A stretch of 64,000 bases of DNA from contig NZ_SEWE01000015.1 in assembly GCF_004167665.1 (NCBI RefSeq), forward strand, positions 1 to 64,000, read 5' to 3'. The number at the start of each line of letters is the position of its first letter. Position 1 is the stretch's first letter. Origin of the DNA: Hymenobacter persicinus. Lineage in GTDB: Bacteria; Bacteroidota; Bacteroidia; Cytophagales; Hymenobacteraceae. The position numbers and the translations under genes were made by a program. The notes below the pieces were generated by a model, which saw nothing but the letters and a program-made list of their open reading frames with translations, did not search any database and was not told where the DNA came from. Shown in pieces: positions 1-7,877 of the stretch.

Positions 1-1
1 C

Positions 2-1780
2 GACGCCGTGCGGGTGCAGGGCCCTAACACGACGAGCCAGACTACCTGGACACAAACCACGGTGTGGTCGGCTTCCAAGACGGCTTCCAACTACGTACAC
101 GCCGACCACCACGCTATTGTGTGGGTGCCAGTGACGTCGGGGACGGCCACTAAAGCCTTTTTCGCCAGCGACGGGGGCATTGCCTACTCGGCTAACGCCA
201 ACTCCACGGCGGCAACGTACGGGCAGCGCAACAACGGCCTGAACATCACCCAGTTTTACGCCCTGGCCCTGCACCCCAGCGACGTAAACTACTTCCTGGC
301 CGGCGCTCAGGACAACGGTACCCAGCGCTACACCCAGGCCGGCGGTCAGGTGACTACCGAGGCTACCGGCGGCGACGGCGCTTTCTGCTTTATCGACCAG
401 AATGAGCCCCAGTTTCAGTTTACGGCCTACATCTACGCCCAGTACCGGCGCTCCACCAACAGTGGCACGAGCTTCACAACTCTGAACCTGAGCACCACGG
501 CCGGCCAGTTTATTAACCCGACCGACTACGACAGCCGCAGCAACACGCTGTATGGCGGCTGGACCGTGGACCGCTTCTTCCGTCTGCCCAGCGCCACGAC
601 GGCCGCCGCAACGGCCGTTTCCAACGTATTGCTGGCTACCGGCGCCGGCATGGTTACCCACGTGACGGTGTCACCCAACAACCAGGACCGCCTATTTGTG
701 GGCACCGAGCCCGACTTTTCGGTGGCAACGCCGGGGCCGGGCCACGTGTACCGGGTAGATAATGCCGCTTCCGCTTCGCCCATCGTGACGCTGCTCTACA
801 CTGCGCCGGCCGGCATGTCGGTTTCGAGCGTGGCCGTGGAAGCCGGCAACGATGCTCACCTGCTGATGACGCTGTCGAATTACAGCGCCACCGAAGCCAA
901 GGTGCTCGAAACCACGGAAGGCACCAACACCGGCTCCGCAACCGTGGCGGCCGCCACCTGGACCAAACGTCAGGGCGACCTGCCCGACATGCCCGTACGC
1001 TGGGCCGTGTTTGACCCGACCGACAACAAACGCGCCCTGCTGGCTACCGAACTGGGCATCTGGAGCACCGACGACCTGACGCAGCCCAGCCCCGCCTGGA
1101 AGCCTTCGAGCACGGGCATGGCTAACGTGCGCGTGGACATGCTGCGCATTCGGGCCTCCGACCAGCAATTGGTAGCGGCCACCCACGGCCGGGGGCTGTT
1201 TACGTCCGACATCCTGAAAAACCAGCCCATGCCCGTGAAGCTGACCAGCTTTACGGCCCAGAACTCCACGGCCGGCGTGGCAGTGCGCTGGCAAACGGCA
1301 ATGGAGAAAGATGCCCGTCATTTTGAAGTGGAGCGCTCCACGCGTGGGGAAGCCTTCCAGCACCTGACTACTATAGCCGCGGCAGGCAATTCGAGCACGG
1401 CCCACAACTACTCTTACAACGATGCTTCCGTCAGCGGTGGGCTCTACTATTACCGCCTGCGCCAGGTTGACCTGGACGGCACAGTTGTGTATTCGCCGAC
1501 CGTGGCCGTGACCCGCCAGGGTAGCAGCGCCACCATGTTGACCAGCGTATATCCTAACCCGTTCGGCAATGAGCTGAATCTGGAGCTGCGTGAGCCCCTG
1601 ACCGGTGATATCGTCACGACGCTCACCAACCTGCAGGGCAGCGTAGTGTTCCGCGCGAAGGGTCAGAGTGCCACCCGCTTGCTGACTGTGCCGGTGCCGG
1701 TGCCGCTGGCGGCCGGTACCTACGTGCTGACCGTGCAGGCCGCCGGCCAGCGCGCCACCCGTCGGGTTATTCACCGCTAG
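2..1780 (+). CDS. T9SS-sorted secreted protein, 5' truncated by window edge
   Basis: The reading frame is open from base 2, so the true start lies outside the window; the GTG at 8 is only the first possible internal start. The N-terminal two thirds look like a repeat-rich beta-propeller (BNR/sortilin-like), with phrases such as FFASDGGIAYS, LFVGTEPDF and LVAATHGRGLF. From about base 1228 follows a module beginning MPVKLTSFTA that is common in Bacteroidota cargo proteins (FEVERS, YYRLRQVDLDG). From about 1549 comes a C-terminal type A sorting domain with SVYPNPF and ending VIHR. Family knowledge predicts export through Sec, passage through the T9SS, and release or surface attachment. The substrate is unknown. 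Confidence 0.85.
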   Translation, partial: DAVRVQGPNTTSQTTWTQTTVWSASKTASNYVHADHHAIVWVPVTSGTATKAFFASDGGIAYSANANSTAATYGQRNNGLNITQFYALALHPSDVNYFLAGAQDNGTQRYTQAGGQVTTEATGGDGAFCFIDQNEPQFQFTAYIYAQYRRSTNSGTSFTTLNLSTTAGQFINPTDYDSRSNTLYGGWTVDRFFRLPSATTAAATAVSNVLLATGAGMVTHVTVSPNNQDRLFVGTEPDFSVATPGPGHVYRVDNAASASPIVTLLYTAPAGMSVSSVAVEAGNDAHLLMTLSNYSATEAKVLETTEGTNTGSATVAAATWTKRQGDLPDMPVRWAVFDPTDNKRALLATELGIWSTDDLTQPSPAWKPSSTGMANVRVDMLRIRASDQQLVAATHGRGLFTSDILKNQPMPVKLTSFTAQNSTAGVAVRWQTAMEKDARHFEVERSTRGEAFQHLTTIAAAGNSSTAHNYSYNDASVSGGLYYYRLRQVDLDGTVVYSPTVAVTRQGSSATMLTSVYPNPFGNELNLELREPLTGDIVTTLTNLQGSVVFRAKGQSATRLLTVPVPVPLAAGTYVLTVQAAGQRATRRVIHR

Positions 1781-1801
1781 GCACGCTGCGTCGCATCAGT
1801 C

Positions 1802-1840
1802 AAACGGCCCCCGGAAAATCTTCCGGGGGCCGTTTTTTTT
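1802..1840. terminator. Bidirectional intrinsic terminator
   Basis: A perfect 15-bp stem (1802-1816 with 1821-1835) has a 4-nt loop and A-rich and T-rich tails. It lies between the convergent T9SS gene and rpoN and could serve both. Confidence 0.85.
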
Positions 1841-1858
1841 GGCATTAGCCGCTTTTGC

Positions 1859-3442
1859 CTACAGCTCCTTGCGGAGGCGGGCCACCGGAATATTAAGCTG
1901 CTCCCGGTACTTGGCCACCGTGCGGCGGGCAATGTTGTAGCCGCGGGCGTTGAGCATTTTCTCCAGCTTGTCGTCGCTGAGGGGGCGGCCTTTGCTTTCC
2001 CCCTCGATGATTTCCTTCAGAATGTGCTTTACCTCCCGGGAGCTGGCGTCCTCACCCGAGTCGGTGGCAATACCCTCGGAGAAAAAGTACTTAAGCGGGT
2101 AAATGCCGAACTCGGTCTGCACCGATTTGGAGTTGGCCACCCGGCTCACGGTGCTGATGTCCATGCCGATTTCGGTGGCAATGTCCTTCAGAATCATGGG
2201 GCGTAGCTTGCCTTCGTCGCCCTCGAGGAAGAACTCGCGCTGGTAGCGCACAATGGAGTCCATGGTGCGCAGCAGAGTCTGCTGACGCTGCTTGATGGCG
2301 TCGATAAACCAGCGGGCCGAGTCGAGCTTCTGCTTGACGAACGTGACGGCCTCCTTCATTTTCTTGTCCTTCTTGGCCGCCTTGTCGTAGGCCTGGAACA
2401 TCTCGGTGTAGGCTGGTGCCACCCGTAAATCCGGGGCGTTGCGCGAGTTGAGGGTCAGGTTGAACTGCCCGTTGTCAGAGGTCAGAATGAAGTCGGGTAT
2501 GATGTACTGCACCTTGCCCATGCCCACGGGGCCGGTGCCGCCGGGTTTGGGGTTGAGCTTCAGAATCAGGGCAATAGCTTCCTTGAGCTCGTCGTCTTCG
2601 AGGTCAAGCTTCTGCTGAATGCGCTGGTAATGCTTCTTAGTGAACTCGTCGAAGGTCTCGTGCAGAATCCGCTCGGCGTGCTCGGTTACCTCGTCCTGAG
2701 GGCGGCGCTCGAGCTGGAGCATCAGGCATTCCTGCAGGTCGCGCGCGGCAATACCGGCCGGGTCGAAGCTCTGAATAACGTGCAAGACGGCCTCAATATC
2801 GGCCTCGCTGGCTTCAATGTTCTGGGAAAACGCCAGGTCGTTGGCAATGGCCGACAGGTCGCGGCGGATGTAGCCGTCGTTGTCGATGGAGCCGATGAGC
2901 TGGCGGCCAATGGCTTCCTGCTGCTCGTCGAGGTCGGCAAAGCCCAGCTGGTCCATCAGCGCGTCAATCAACGAGCCGCTGGTGTCGGCCAAGGGCATTT
3001 CCCGGTCGTCGTCGGGCTCGCCGGGGCCGTCGCCCTGCATCTTGTATCCCGCAATTTCGTCGTCGTTGAGGTAGTCGCCCAGGTCGAGGTCCTCATTGTC
3101 CTTGGTCGTTTCGGCGGGTTCGTCCTTGGCCGGCAGTTCCACTTCAGGCTGCTCGTCGGCACCCTCGTCAAAGTCTTCGTCGAGGGTGTTGTCGTCGGAG
3201 TCGAATTCGGAGTCCGGGTCGTCGAAATCATCGTCGTCGGAGTCCGAATCGTCGTCGCGCTCCTGGTCTTCGAGCTCGTCGTCGGAGTTTTCGTCGCCTT
3301 CTTCCAGCGCCGGGTTCACTTCAAGCTCTTCTTTGATGCGCGTTTCCAGCTCTGCCGTCGGGATTTGCAGCAGCTTGATGAACTGAATCTGTTGGGGAGA
3401 CAACTTCTGCGAGAGAAGTTGCTTCATGTCAAGTCGTTGCAT
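1859..3442 (-). CDS. rpoN: RNA polymerase sigma-54 factor
   Basis: This is sigma-54 (527 aa), which directs RNA polymerase to -24/-12 promoters and needs AAA+ activators. Region I is clear at residues 1-46 (LSPQQIQFIKLLQIP, ELEVNPALEE). The core-binding and DNA-binding domains follow, and the RpoN box ARRTVAKYRE sits about 13 residues from the C-terminus. Residues 47-129 form a very acidic region II, with 45 of 83 positions Asp or Glu. The start at 3442 gives the conserved N-terminus. A GAF/AAA+ activator of the matching class is encoded at 60089-62179. A -7 box and a perfect hairpin lie just upstream of the gene. Confidence 0.97.
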   Translation of the reverse strand: MQRLDMKQLLSQKLSPQQIQFIKLLQIPTAELETRIKEELEVNPALEEGDENSDDELEDQERDDDSDSDDDDFDDPDSEFDSDDNTLDEDFDEGADEQPEVELPAKDEPAETTKDNEDLDLGDYLNDDEIAGYKMQGDGPGEPDDDREMPLADTSGSLIDALMDQLGFADLDEQQEAIGRQLIGSIDNDGYIRRDLSAIANDLAFSQNIEASEADIEAVLHVIQSFDPAGIAARDLQECLMLQLERRPQDEVTEHAERILHETFDEFTKKHYQRIQQKLDLEDDELKEAIALILKLNPKPGGTGPVGMGKVQYIIPDFILTSDNGQFNLTLNSRNAPDLRVAPAYTEMFQAYDKAAKKDKKMKEAVTFVKQKLDSARWFIDAIKQRQQTLLRTMDSIVRYQREFFLEGDEGKLRPMILKDIATEIGMDISTVSRVANSKSVQTEFGIYPLKYFFSEGIATDSGEDASSREVKHILKEIIEGESKGRPLSDDKLEKMLNARGYNIARRTVAKYREQLNIPVARLRKEL

Positions 3443-3457
3443 ACTCGTAAATGCGTA

Positions 3458-3498
3458 TAGCGCCGCGGCGGAAAGGATGCGGCGCTATTTCAAAGATA
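3458..3498 (-). promoter_or_regulatory. rpoN promoter -7 box and 5'-terminal stem-loop
   Basis: On the minus strand TATCTTTG (3498 to 3491) matches the Bacteroidota -7 box TAnnTTTG. Directly downstream is a perfect 9-bp hairpin (TAGCGCCGC at 3458-3466 with GCGGCGCTA at 3479-3487, 12-nt loop). A start site a few bases past the -7 box would put this hairpin at the very 5' end of the rpoN mRNA, 15 nt before the ATG. The hairpin is visible; its role is inferred. Confidence 0.55.
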
Positions 3499-3637
3499 GA
3501 CCTTTCTGTACTTGAGTTCAGGCGAAAAAGTTGAGACGAAATCCGGGCATCGGCCGCCGGCGGGCGGCCCCGCGGCGGCAAAAACAAAACATTCGCTGCG
3601 GCGAGGCGAAACTGATTTCTGCACTAGCCAAAAGCTC

Positions 3638-3645
3638 TACCTTTG
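3638..3645 (+). promoter_or_regulatory. asnS promoter -7 box
   Basis: TACCTTTG matches TAnnTTTG exactly, 34 nt before the asnS ATG. No convincing -33 element was seen. Confidence 0.5.
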
Positions 3646-3679
3646 TTTCTCTGAGTTTTAACCCCGAAATCCGAGTCCG

Positions 3680-5083
3680 ATGTCTGTCAGAAGGTCGAGC
3701 GTGCAGGACCTGCTCCAAAGCCAGGAGCTGGAGCGCGAAGTAGTAGTAAAAGGCTGGGTGCGTACCCGCCGTGGCAATAAATACGTGCAGTTCATTGCCG
3801 TCAACGACGGTTCGGGCTTCAATTCCATTCAGGTGGTGGCCGACGCCGAGAAGTTTCCCGAGGAAAAGCTCAAGGCCGACGGCGTGGAAAACGGCGCCGC
3901 CGTGATGGTGCGCGGCAAGCTGGTGGCCAGCCAGGGCAAGGGCCAGAGCGTGGAAATCCAGGCTTCGGAAATCACCGTCTACGGCAAGGCTGACACCGAA
4001 ACCTACCCACTGCAGAAGAAAGGCCACTCGCTCGAGTTCCTGCGCGAAATTGCCCACCTGCGCCCCCGCACCAACACGTTTGGGGCCGTGCTGCGCATCC
4101 GTCACGCCATGGCCTTTGCCGTGCACCAGTTCTTCAACGACCGGGGCTTTTTCTACGTGCACACGCCCATCGTGACGGGTTCCGACGCCGAGGGCGCCGG
4201 CCAGATGTTCCGCGTAACCACCCTGCCCGACCAGAATCCGCCGCTAACGGAGGACAAGTCGGGCGTGGACTACAAGCAGGACTTCTTCGGCAAGCAAACC
4301 AACCTGACCGTATCGGGGCAGCTGGAGGGTGAAGTGACGGCCATGGCCCTGGGCAAGGTCTACACGTTCGGCCCCACGTTCCGGGCCGAAAACTCCAACA
4401 CCGCCCGCCACCTGGCCGAGTTCTGGATGATTGAGCCCGAGGTGGCCTTCAACGACCTGACCGACAACATGGACCTGGCCGAGGAGTTCCTCAAATACTT
4501 GGTCCGCTACGCCCTGGATAAGTGCCAGGACGACCTGAAGTTCCTCAACGAGCAGTACGACAAGGAGCTGCTGGGCCGGTTGCAGTTCGTGGTCGACAAC
4601 GACTTCCAGCGCCTGAATTACACCGAGGCCGTGGAAATTCTGAAGTCGGCCAAGCAGAAGTTCGAGTTTCCCGTGGACTGGGGCACCGACCTGCAGAGCG
4701 AGCATGAGCGGTATTTGGTGGAGAAGCACTTCAAGAAGCCCGTTATCCTGACCAACTACCCCAAGGATATCAAGGCCTTCTACATGAAGCTCAACGACGA
4801 CGGGAAAACCGTGCGGGCTATGGACGTGCTGTTTCCGGGCATCGGCGAAATCATCGGCGGCTCGGAGCGGGAGGAAAGCCTCGAAAAGCTGACCACGCGC
4901 ATGGCCGAGATGCACGTGCCCGAGCATGACCTGTGGTGGTACCTGGAACTGCGCAAATACGGCACCGCGCCCCACGCCGGCTTCGGCCTGGGCTTCGAAC
5001 GCCTGATTCTGTTCGTGACGGGCATGGGCAACATCCGCGACGTTATTCCCTTCCCCCGCTTCCCCAAGAGCGCGGAGTTTTAA
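3680..5083 (+). CDS. asnS: Asparagine--tRNA ligase
   Basis: Class II aminoacyl-tRNA synthetase that charges tRNA-Asn in the cytoplasm. The 467 aa are the usual length. An N-terminal OB-fold anticodon-binding domain occupies roughly residues 15-110 ([18 protein letters not shown]). The catalytic domain includes [35 protein letters not shown] (class II motif 2) and a C-terminal [20 protein letters not shown] (motif 3). [21 protein letters not shown] favours AsnRS over AspRS. The ATG follows a good -7 box. The gene is monocistronic and ends before a long terminator. Confidence 0.97.
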   Translation: MSVRRSSVQDLLQSQELEREVVVKGWVRTRRGNKYVQFIAVNDGSGFNSIQVVADAEKFPEEKLKADGVENGAAVMVRGKLVASQGKGQSVEIQASEITVYGKADTETYPLQKKGHSLEFLREIAHLRPRTNTFGAVLRIRHAMAFAVHQFFNDRGFFYVHTPIVTGSDAEGAGQMFRVTTLPDQNPPLTEDKSGVDYKQDFFGKQTNLTVSGQLEGEVTAMALGKVYTFGPTFRAENSNTARHLAEFWMIEPEVAFNDLTDNMDLAEEFLKYLVRYALDKCQDDLKFLNEQYDKELLGRLQFVVDNDFQRLNYTEAVEILKSAKQKFEFPVDWGTDLQSEHERYLVEKHFKKPVILTNYPKDIKAFYMKLNDDGKTVRAMDVLFPGIGEIIGGSEREESLEKLTTRMAEMHVPEHDLWWYLELRKYGTAPHAGFGLGFERLILFVTGMGNIRDVIPFPRFPKSAEF

Positions 5084-5084
5084 A

Positions 5085-5127
5085 CCACGGATTCCGGCGG
5101 ATTCTTCGGATTGCGCGGATTTTGTGG
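5085..5127. repeat. CGGATT periodic repeat after asnS
   Basis: CGGATT occurs four times (5088, 5098, 5107 and 5116), spaced 9-10 nt, flanked by CCAC on the left and GTGG on the right. It begins two bases after the asnS stop. It is non-coding and looks like a short intergenic repeat cassette. Confidence 0.6.
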
Positions 5128-5134
5128 CCGAGTA

Positions 5135-5178
5135 CCAATTAAAAAGGCAGCCCCACCAGGGGCTGCCTTTTTAATTGG
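5135..5178. terminator. Bidirectional intrinsic terminator
   Basis: A 20-bp perfect stem (5135-5154 with 5159-5178) has loop ACCA, with an A run on the left arm and a T run on the right. It separates asnS from the convergent rof-like gene. Confidence 0.85.
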
Positions 5179-5190
5179 TCGTGTTCCAAG

Positions 5191-5451
5191 CTAGCAGTAG
5201 TCCCGCAGCTCCTTGTCGTCAACGGCCACGAGCGTGTCGAGGCGGATTTCGAAGCCGTCCTGCAAACGCAGGTACTCCACTTTGTCTTTGATAAACAGGT
5301 CGGTGATGATGCCGCGGGTGGTGCTGGGCGGCGTGTCGGGCTCGGGGCGGTAGGTGAGGGTGCACTCCTAGCCGGTGGTGGCGCGGGCTTCGAGCTCGTC
5401 GTAGAAGGAGCAGCTGATGGGATGATACTCGGGCTTGGGCGTGGAAGACAT
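5191..5451 (-). pseudogene. Rho-binding antiterminator (Rof)-like gene with in-frame amber codon
   Basis: The frame encodes 86 residues starting MSSTPKPEYHPISCSFYDEL and ending in DKELRDYC. The blocks PISCSFYDELEA, CTLTYR, DKVEYLRL and IRLDTLVAVDD fit the Rof/YaeO family, small proteins that bind Rho and inhibit termination. Codon 28 is TAG (5368-5370), in the turn before ECTLTYR. Both halves stay in one frame and keep family-like sequence, so this is a single point change. One change from CAG or AAG would explain it; a sequencing error or readthrough are alternatives. If real, translation gives a 27-aa stub lacking the Rho-binding fold. Confidence 0.75.
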
Positions 5452-5516
5452 AGCGGCGCGGGAAATGAATGGTGCTCCGCTGAAGTACGTGGTTTTGGCC
5501 CCGTGGGTCCAGTTTT

Positions 5517-6563
5517 TCAGGCCTGTTTTTCCGGTGCTGCGGTGCCGGCCAGCAGCTCGCGCAGGCCTCCAAACAGCGGGTGGCGGTCCAGAATCAGGGC
5601 CACGGCGGTCGACACGACGGGCGCGGCCAGCAGCAGCATCCGGCTCATTTCCCCCGACAGCAGCATGTGGGCCAGCACCACGGCCAGCCAGCCCGCGGCC
5701 AGCTTCCACGCCAGCCGGGGCAGCCACTGCCGGATGGCGGTGCGCCCACCCCATAAACCGGCCAGCAGCACCAGATTAAACAGCCCGTACACTCCGCTGC
5801 AGATAAACAGCCCGCGCGGGGCCAGCAGCCAGCGCAAATTGCTGACGATATTCTGGGTGTGGTCCAGGGCATTAATAAGGCTGTCGACGGCCGGTGGGGG
5901 CGCGTAGGCATCGACCAGCGCGTGCACGCCCAGCACCAGCCCGGCGGCGCCCAGCACTACCAGCAGCCGTTGCCAGAGCGGCACAAAGCCTCCGAACAGC
6001 AGGACCAACGGCAAAAACAGCGCAAACGACTCCTTTAGCAGCGGCCCCAGCAGCACCACGGCCAGCAGCAGGGGCTGGGAACGGACGGTGAGGGCGTAAT
6101 ACAGCACCACCACGGCCAGCACCACCGCGCTGTCGACCAAGGCCAGGCCCGTTACGTAGGTTGCCGCGCCGCTGGTCATCACGGCGCCCATCCCGATAAG
6201 CGCGGGCCCAACGGCGGCACCGTGGGCCCGGGCCGTGCGGAAAAGGTAGAGTCCGGCCCCGGCCAGCAGCAGCCCGTTGATCAGAAAAAAGCTGACTCCG
6301 AACGGTGGGCGGCCAGAGGCCGAAATAAACTGGGTGATGCCGTACAGGCCGCGGGCCACCCCGCCGGCCAGCAGGGGCACTACCACCCGGTAGCGGTGTG
6401 TCACGGGCACGTCGAAGTTGCCTTCGGCCATGCGCAGGTAGCTGTGCTCGTCGCCGATGTAGTTGTCTGGGTGGTTGGCCAGCAGCAGGTAGGCATTGCT
6501 CCAGAGCAGGGCCAGGGCCAGCAAATACACCAGAAACAGGGGCCGGGGGCGGGCAGAGGCCAT
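5517..6563 (-). CDS. Polytopic membrane protein in O-acetylation locus
   Basis: A 348-aa protein with roughly 8-10 hydrophobic segments and no assigned function. The N-terminal loop after the first segment contains GDEHSYLRMAEG and then HRYRVVVPLLAG. That arrangement resembles the first periplasmic loop of GT-C-type glycosyltransferase or polymerase-like membrane proteins, but I cannot identify the family. It starts 11 nt after the stop of the AlgX-like gene on the same strand, so it is probably in the same operon. A role in making or moving the acetylated polysaccharide is inferred from context only. Confidence 0.7.
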   Translation of the reverse strand: MASARPRPLFLVYLLALALLWSNAYLLLANHPDNYIGDEHSYLRMAEGNFDVPVTHRYRVVVPLLAGGVARGLYGITQFISASGRPPFGVSFFLINGLLLAGAGLYLFRTARAHGAAVGPALIGMGAVMTSGAATYVTGLALVDSAVVLAVVVLYYALTVRSQPLLLAVVLLGPLLKESFALFLPLVLLFGGFVPLWQRLLVVLGAAGLVLGVHALVDAYAPPPAVDSLINALDHTQNIVSNLRWLLAPRGLFICSGVYGLFNLVLLAGLWGGRTAIRQWLPRLAWKLAAGWLAVVLAHMLLSGEMSRMLLLAAPVVSTAVALILDRHPLFGGLRELLAGTAAPEKQA

Positions 6564-6574
6564 GAGCTTACCGG

Positions 6575-7870
6575 CTACAGGTGAGTATGATCGTAGATGT
6601 TGGTGGCCTTTTCGTGCATGTGCTTAGCCAATTCGCCATCCTGTGAGGCTTCGTCCCAGGACGCCTCCTTGGTCATCTTCGCGGCCAGGGCGTCAATAGC
6701 GGCCTTGTCGGCATCAGTGAGAGGGCGGAAGAGGCGGTAGGCCTGATTGATGAATCCAAAGCCCAGCTGCCCCAGGTTCTGCTCCGTGCAGATAATCATC
6801 ACAATGTCGCGGCCCGCCAGCTGCTCACCCAGATTCAGCTCACTCACGGTGTGAGTTTCCGGGGTTTGCTCCGGCCAGAAGATCTTTTCGTTGCTGGCCC
6901 AGTACCGGGCCCGGGGCCCGAGCAGCTGCTGGTAGAACGGATAGAAGTTGTAGAAGCTCTGCGCGAAACTGTCGCCGATAATCAGCGCGTCGGCGCGCTG
7001 CTTGCCGGTTTCGGGCCCAAATACGACGCGGGGATAAGCCATCGGATAAGGCGGCATTTCCCACATCCGGTTCAGAATCAGCTGCAAGTCGTCGTCGGTA
7101 AAGCGCAGGGAGTCGGCTTCGGTGGCCACCGTGAGGCCCTGCAGGGCAAAGTCGGGCAGGTCGAGGTGGGTGAGGGCTTCCACGCGCCGGAACATCGTAT
7201 CAGCCACCAAGGCAGTGGCATAGCCGCTCCAGTGCGTGCCGCCCCGGGGAAACATGGGGTAGCGCGCCGTATCCTGCCACTGCACGAGCAGGGCCGCGGC
7301 ATCGAGCACATTTAGCCCGCGCTTGCGGGCGGCCTGCATGATGCCGTCGTAGTTGCTCACGCCGCGGGGAATATTGTCGTAGCGCGGCGGAATCATCTTG
7401 GGCATCACCCGCGCTTTGCTCGGCGCTATTACCAGCAGCAGCTGGGTGCCGTGGGCCTGCAGCGAATCCTGCACCAGCTTCAGCCGCCGGACTTTATAGT
7501 CCAGCTCTTCGTCGCTGGCGTAGTCTTTCCCCAGGTAGACGTCAATAGTAATCGGCTGATACAGCACGTCATCCCGGCCCACAACCACCGTACTCACCTT
7601 GGTTTGGTGAAAAAAGGAATAGGCCAGTTGATTGCGCAGCCGGATCAGCCAGTTGCGGAAGCCCAACCGGTCCTGCAGGTAGGCTTCGAGCTGGGGCTGG
7701 TAGTTGTTGGTCCGCAGGGTGGTCCAGGTCAGGTCGGGGTGCGACTGCTTGTCGTAGAATCCGTCTAAGGGCTCCACGGTCACCATCGCCAGCTTAGCCT
7801 GCAGGGCGGGCAGAATAAATAAGGCCAGCAAGCCCCCGAATAAGAGCCGTTTCAGATAGGGATGCGACAC
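6575..7870 (-). CDS. AlgX/AlgJ-like SGNH O-acetyltransferase family protein (copy 1)
   Basis: 431 aa with one N-terminal membrane segment (residues about 8-25), then a periplasmic SGNH-hydrolase-like domain. IIGDSFAQSF carries the predicted nucleophile Ser301 and GGTHWSGY carries His213. Relatives AlgJ and AlgX acetylate alginate in the periplasm using acetyl groups delivered by AlgI. In those enzymes the catalytic Asp lies two residues before the His (DxH); here that position is Gly211. The gene starts 7 nt after the AlgI-like gene. The shared N-terminal block QDRLGFRNWLIRLRNQLAYS recurs in the copies at 9356 and 11420. The polysaccharide substrate is unknown. Confidence 0.8.
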   Translation of the reverse strand: MSHPYLKRLLFGGLLALFILPALQAKLAMVTVEPLDGFYDKQSHPDLTWTTLRTNNYQPQLEAYLQDRLGFRNWLIRLRNQLAYSFFHQTKVSTVVVGRDDVLYQPITIDVYLGKDYASDEELDYKVRRLKLVQDSLQAHGTQLLLVIAPSKARVMPKMIPPRYDNIPRGVSNYDGIMQAARKRGLNVLDAAALLVQWQDTARYPMFPRGGTHWSGYATALVADTMFRRVEALTHLDLPDFALQGLTVATEADSLRFTDDDLQLILNRMWEMPPYPMAYPRVVFGPETGKQRADALIIGDSFAQSFYNFYPFYQQLLGPRARYWASNEKIFWPEQTPETHTVSELNLGEQLAGRDIVMIICTEQNLGQLGFGFINQAYRLFRPLTDADKAAIDALAAKMTKEASWDEASQDGELAKHMHEKATNIYDHTHL

Positions 7871-7877
7871 GATAGAA

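Noticed and set aside
692..1774. 360-aa open frame on the minus strand
   Set aside because: Antisense to the T9SS cargo gene, whose C-terminal sorting domain is clear.
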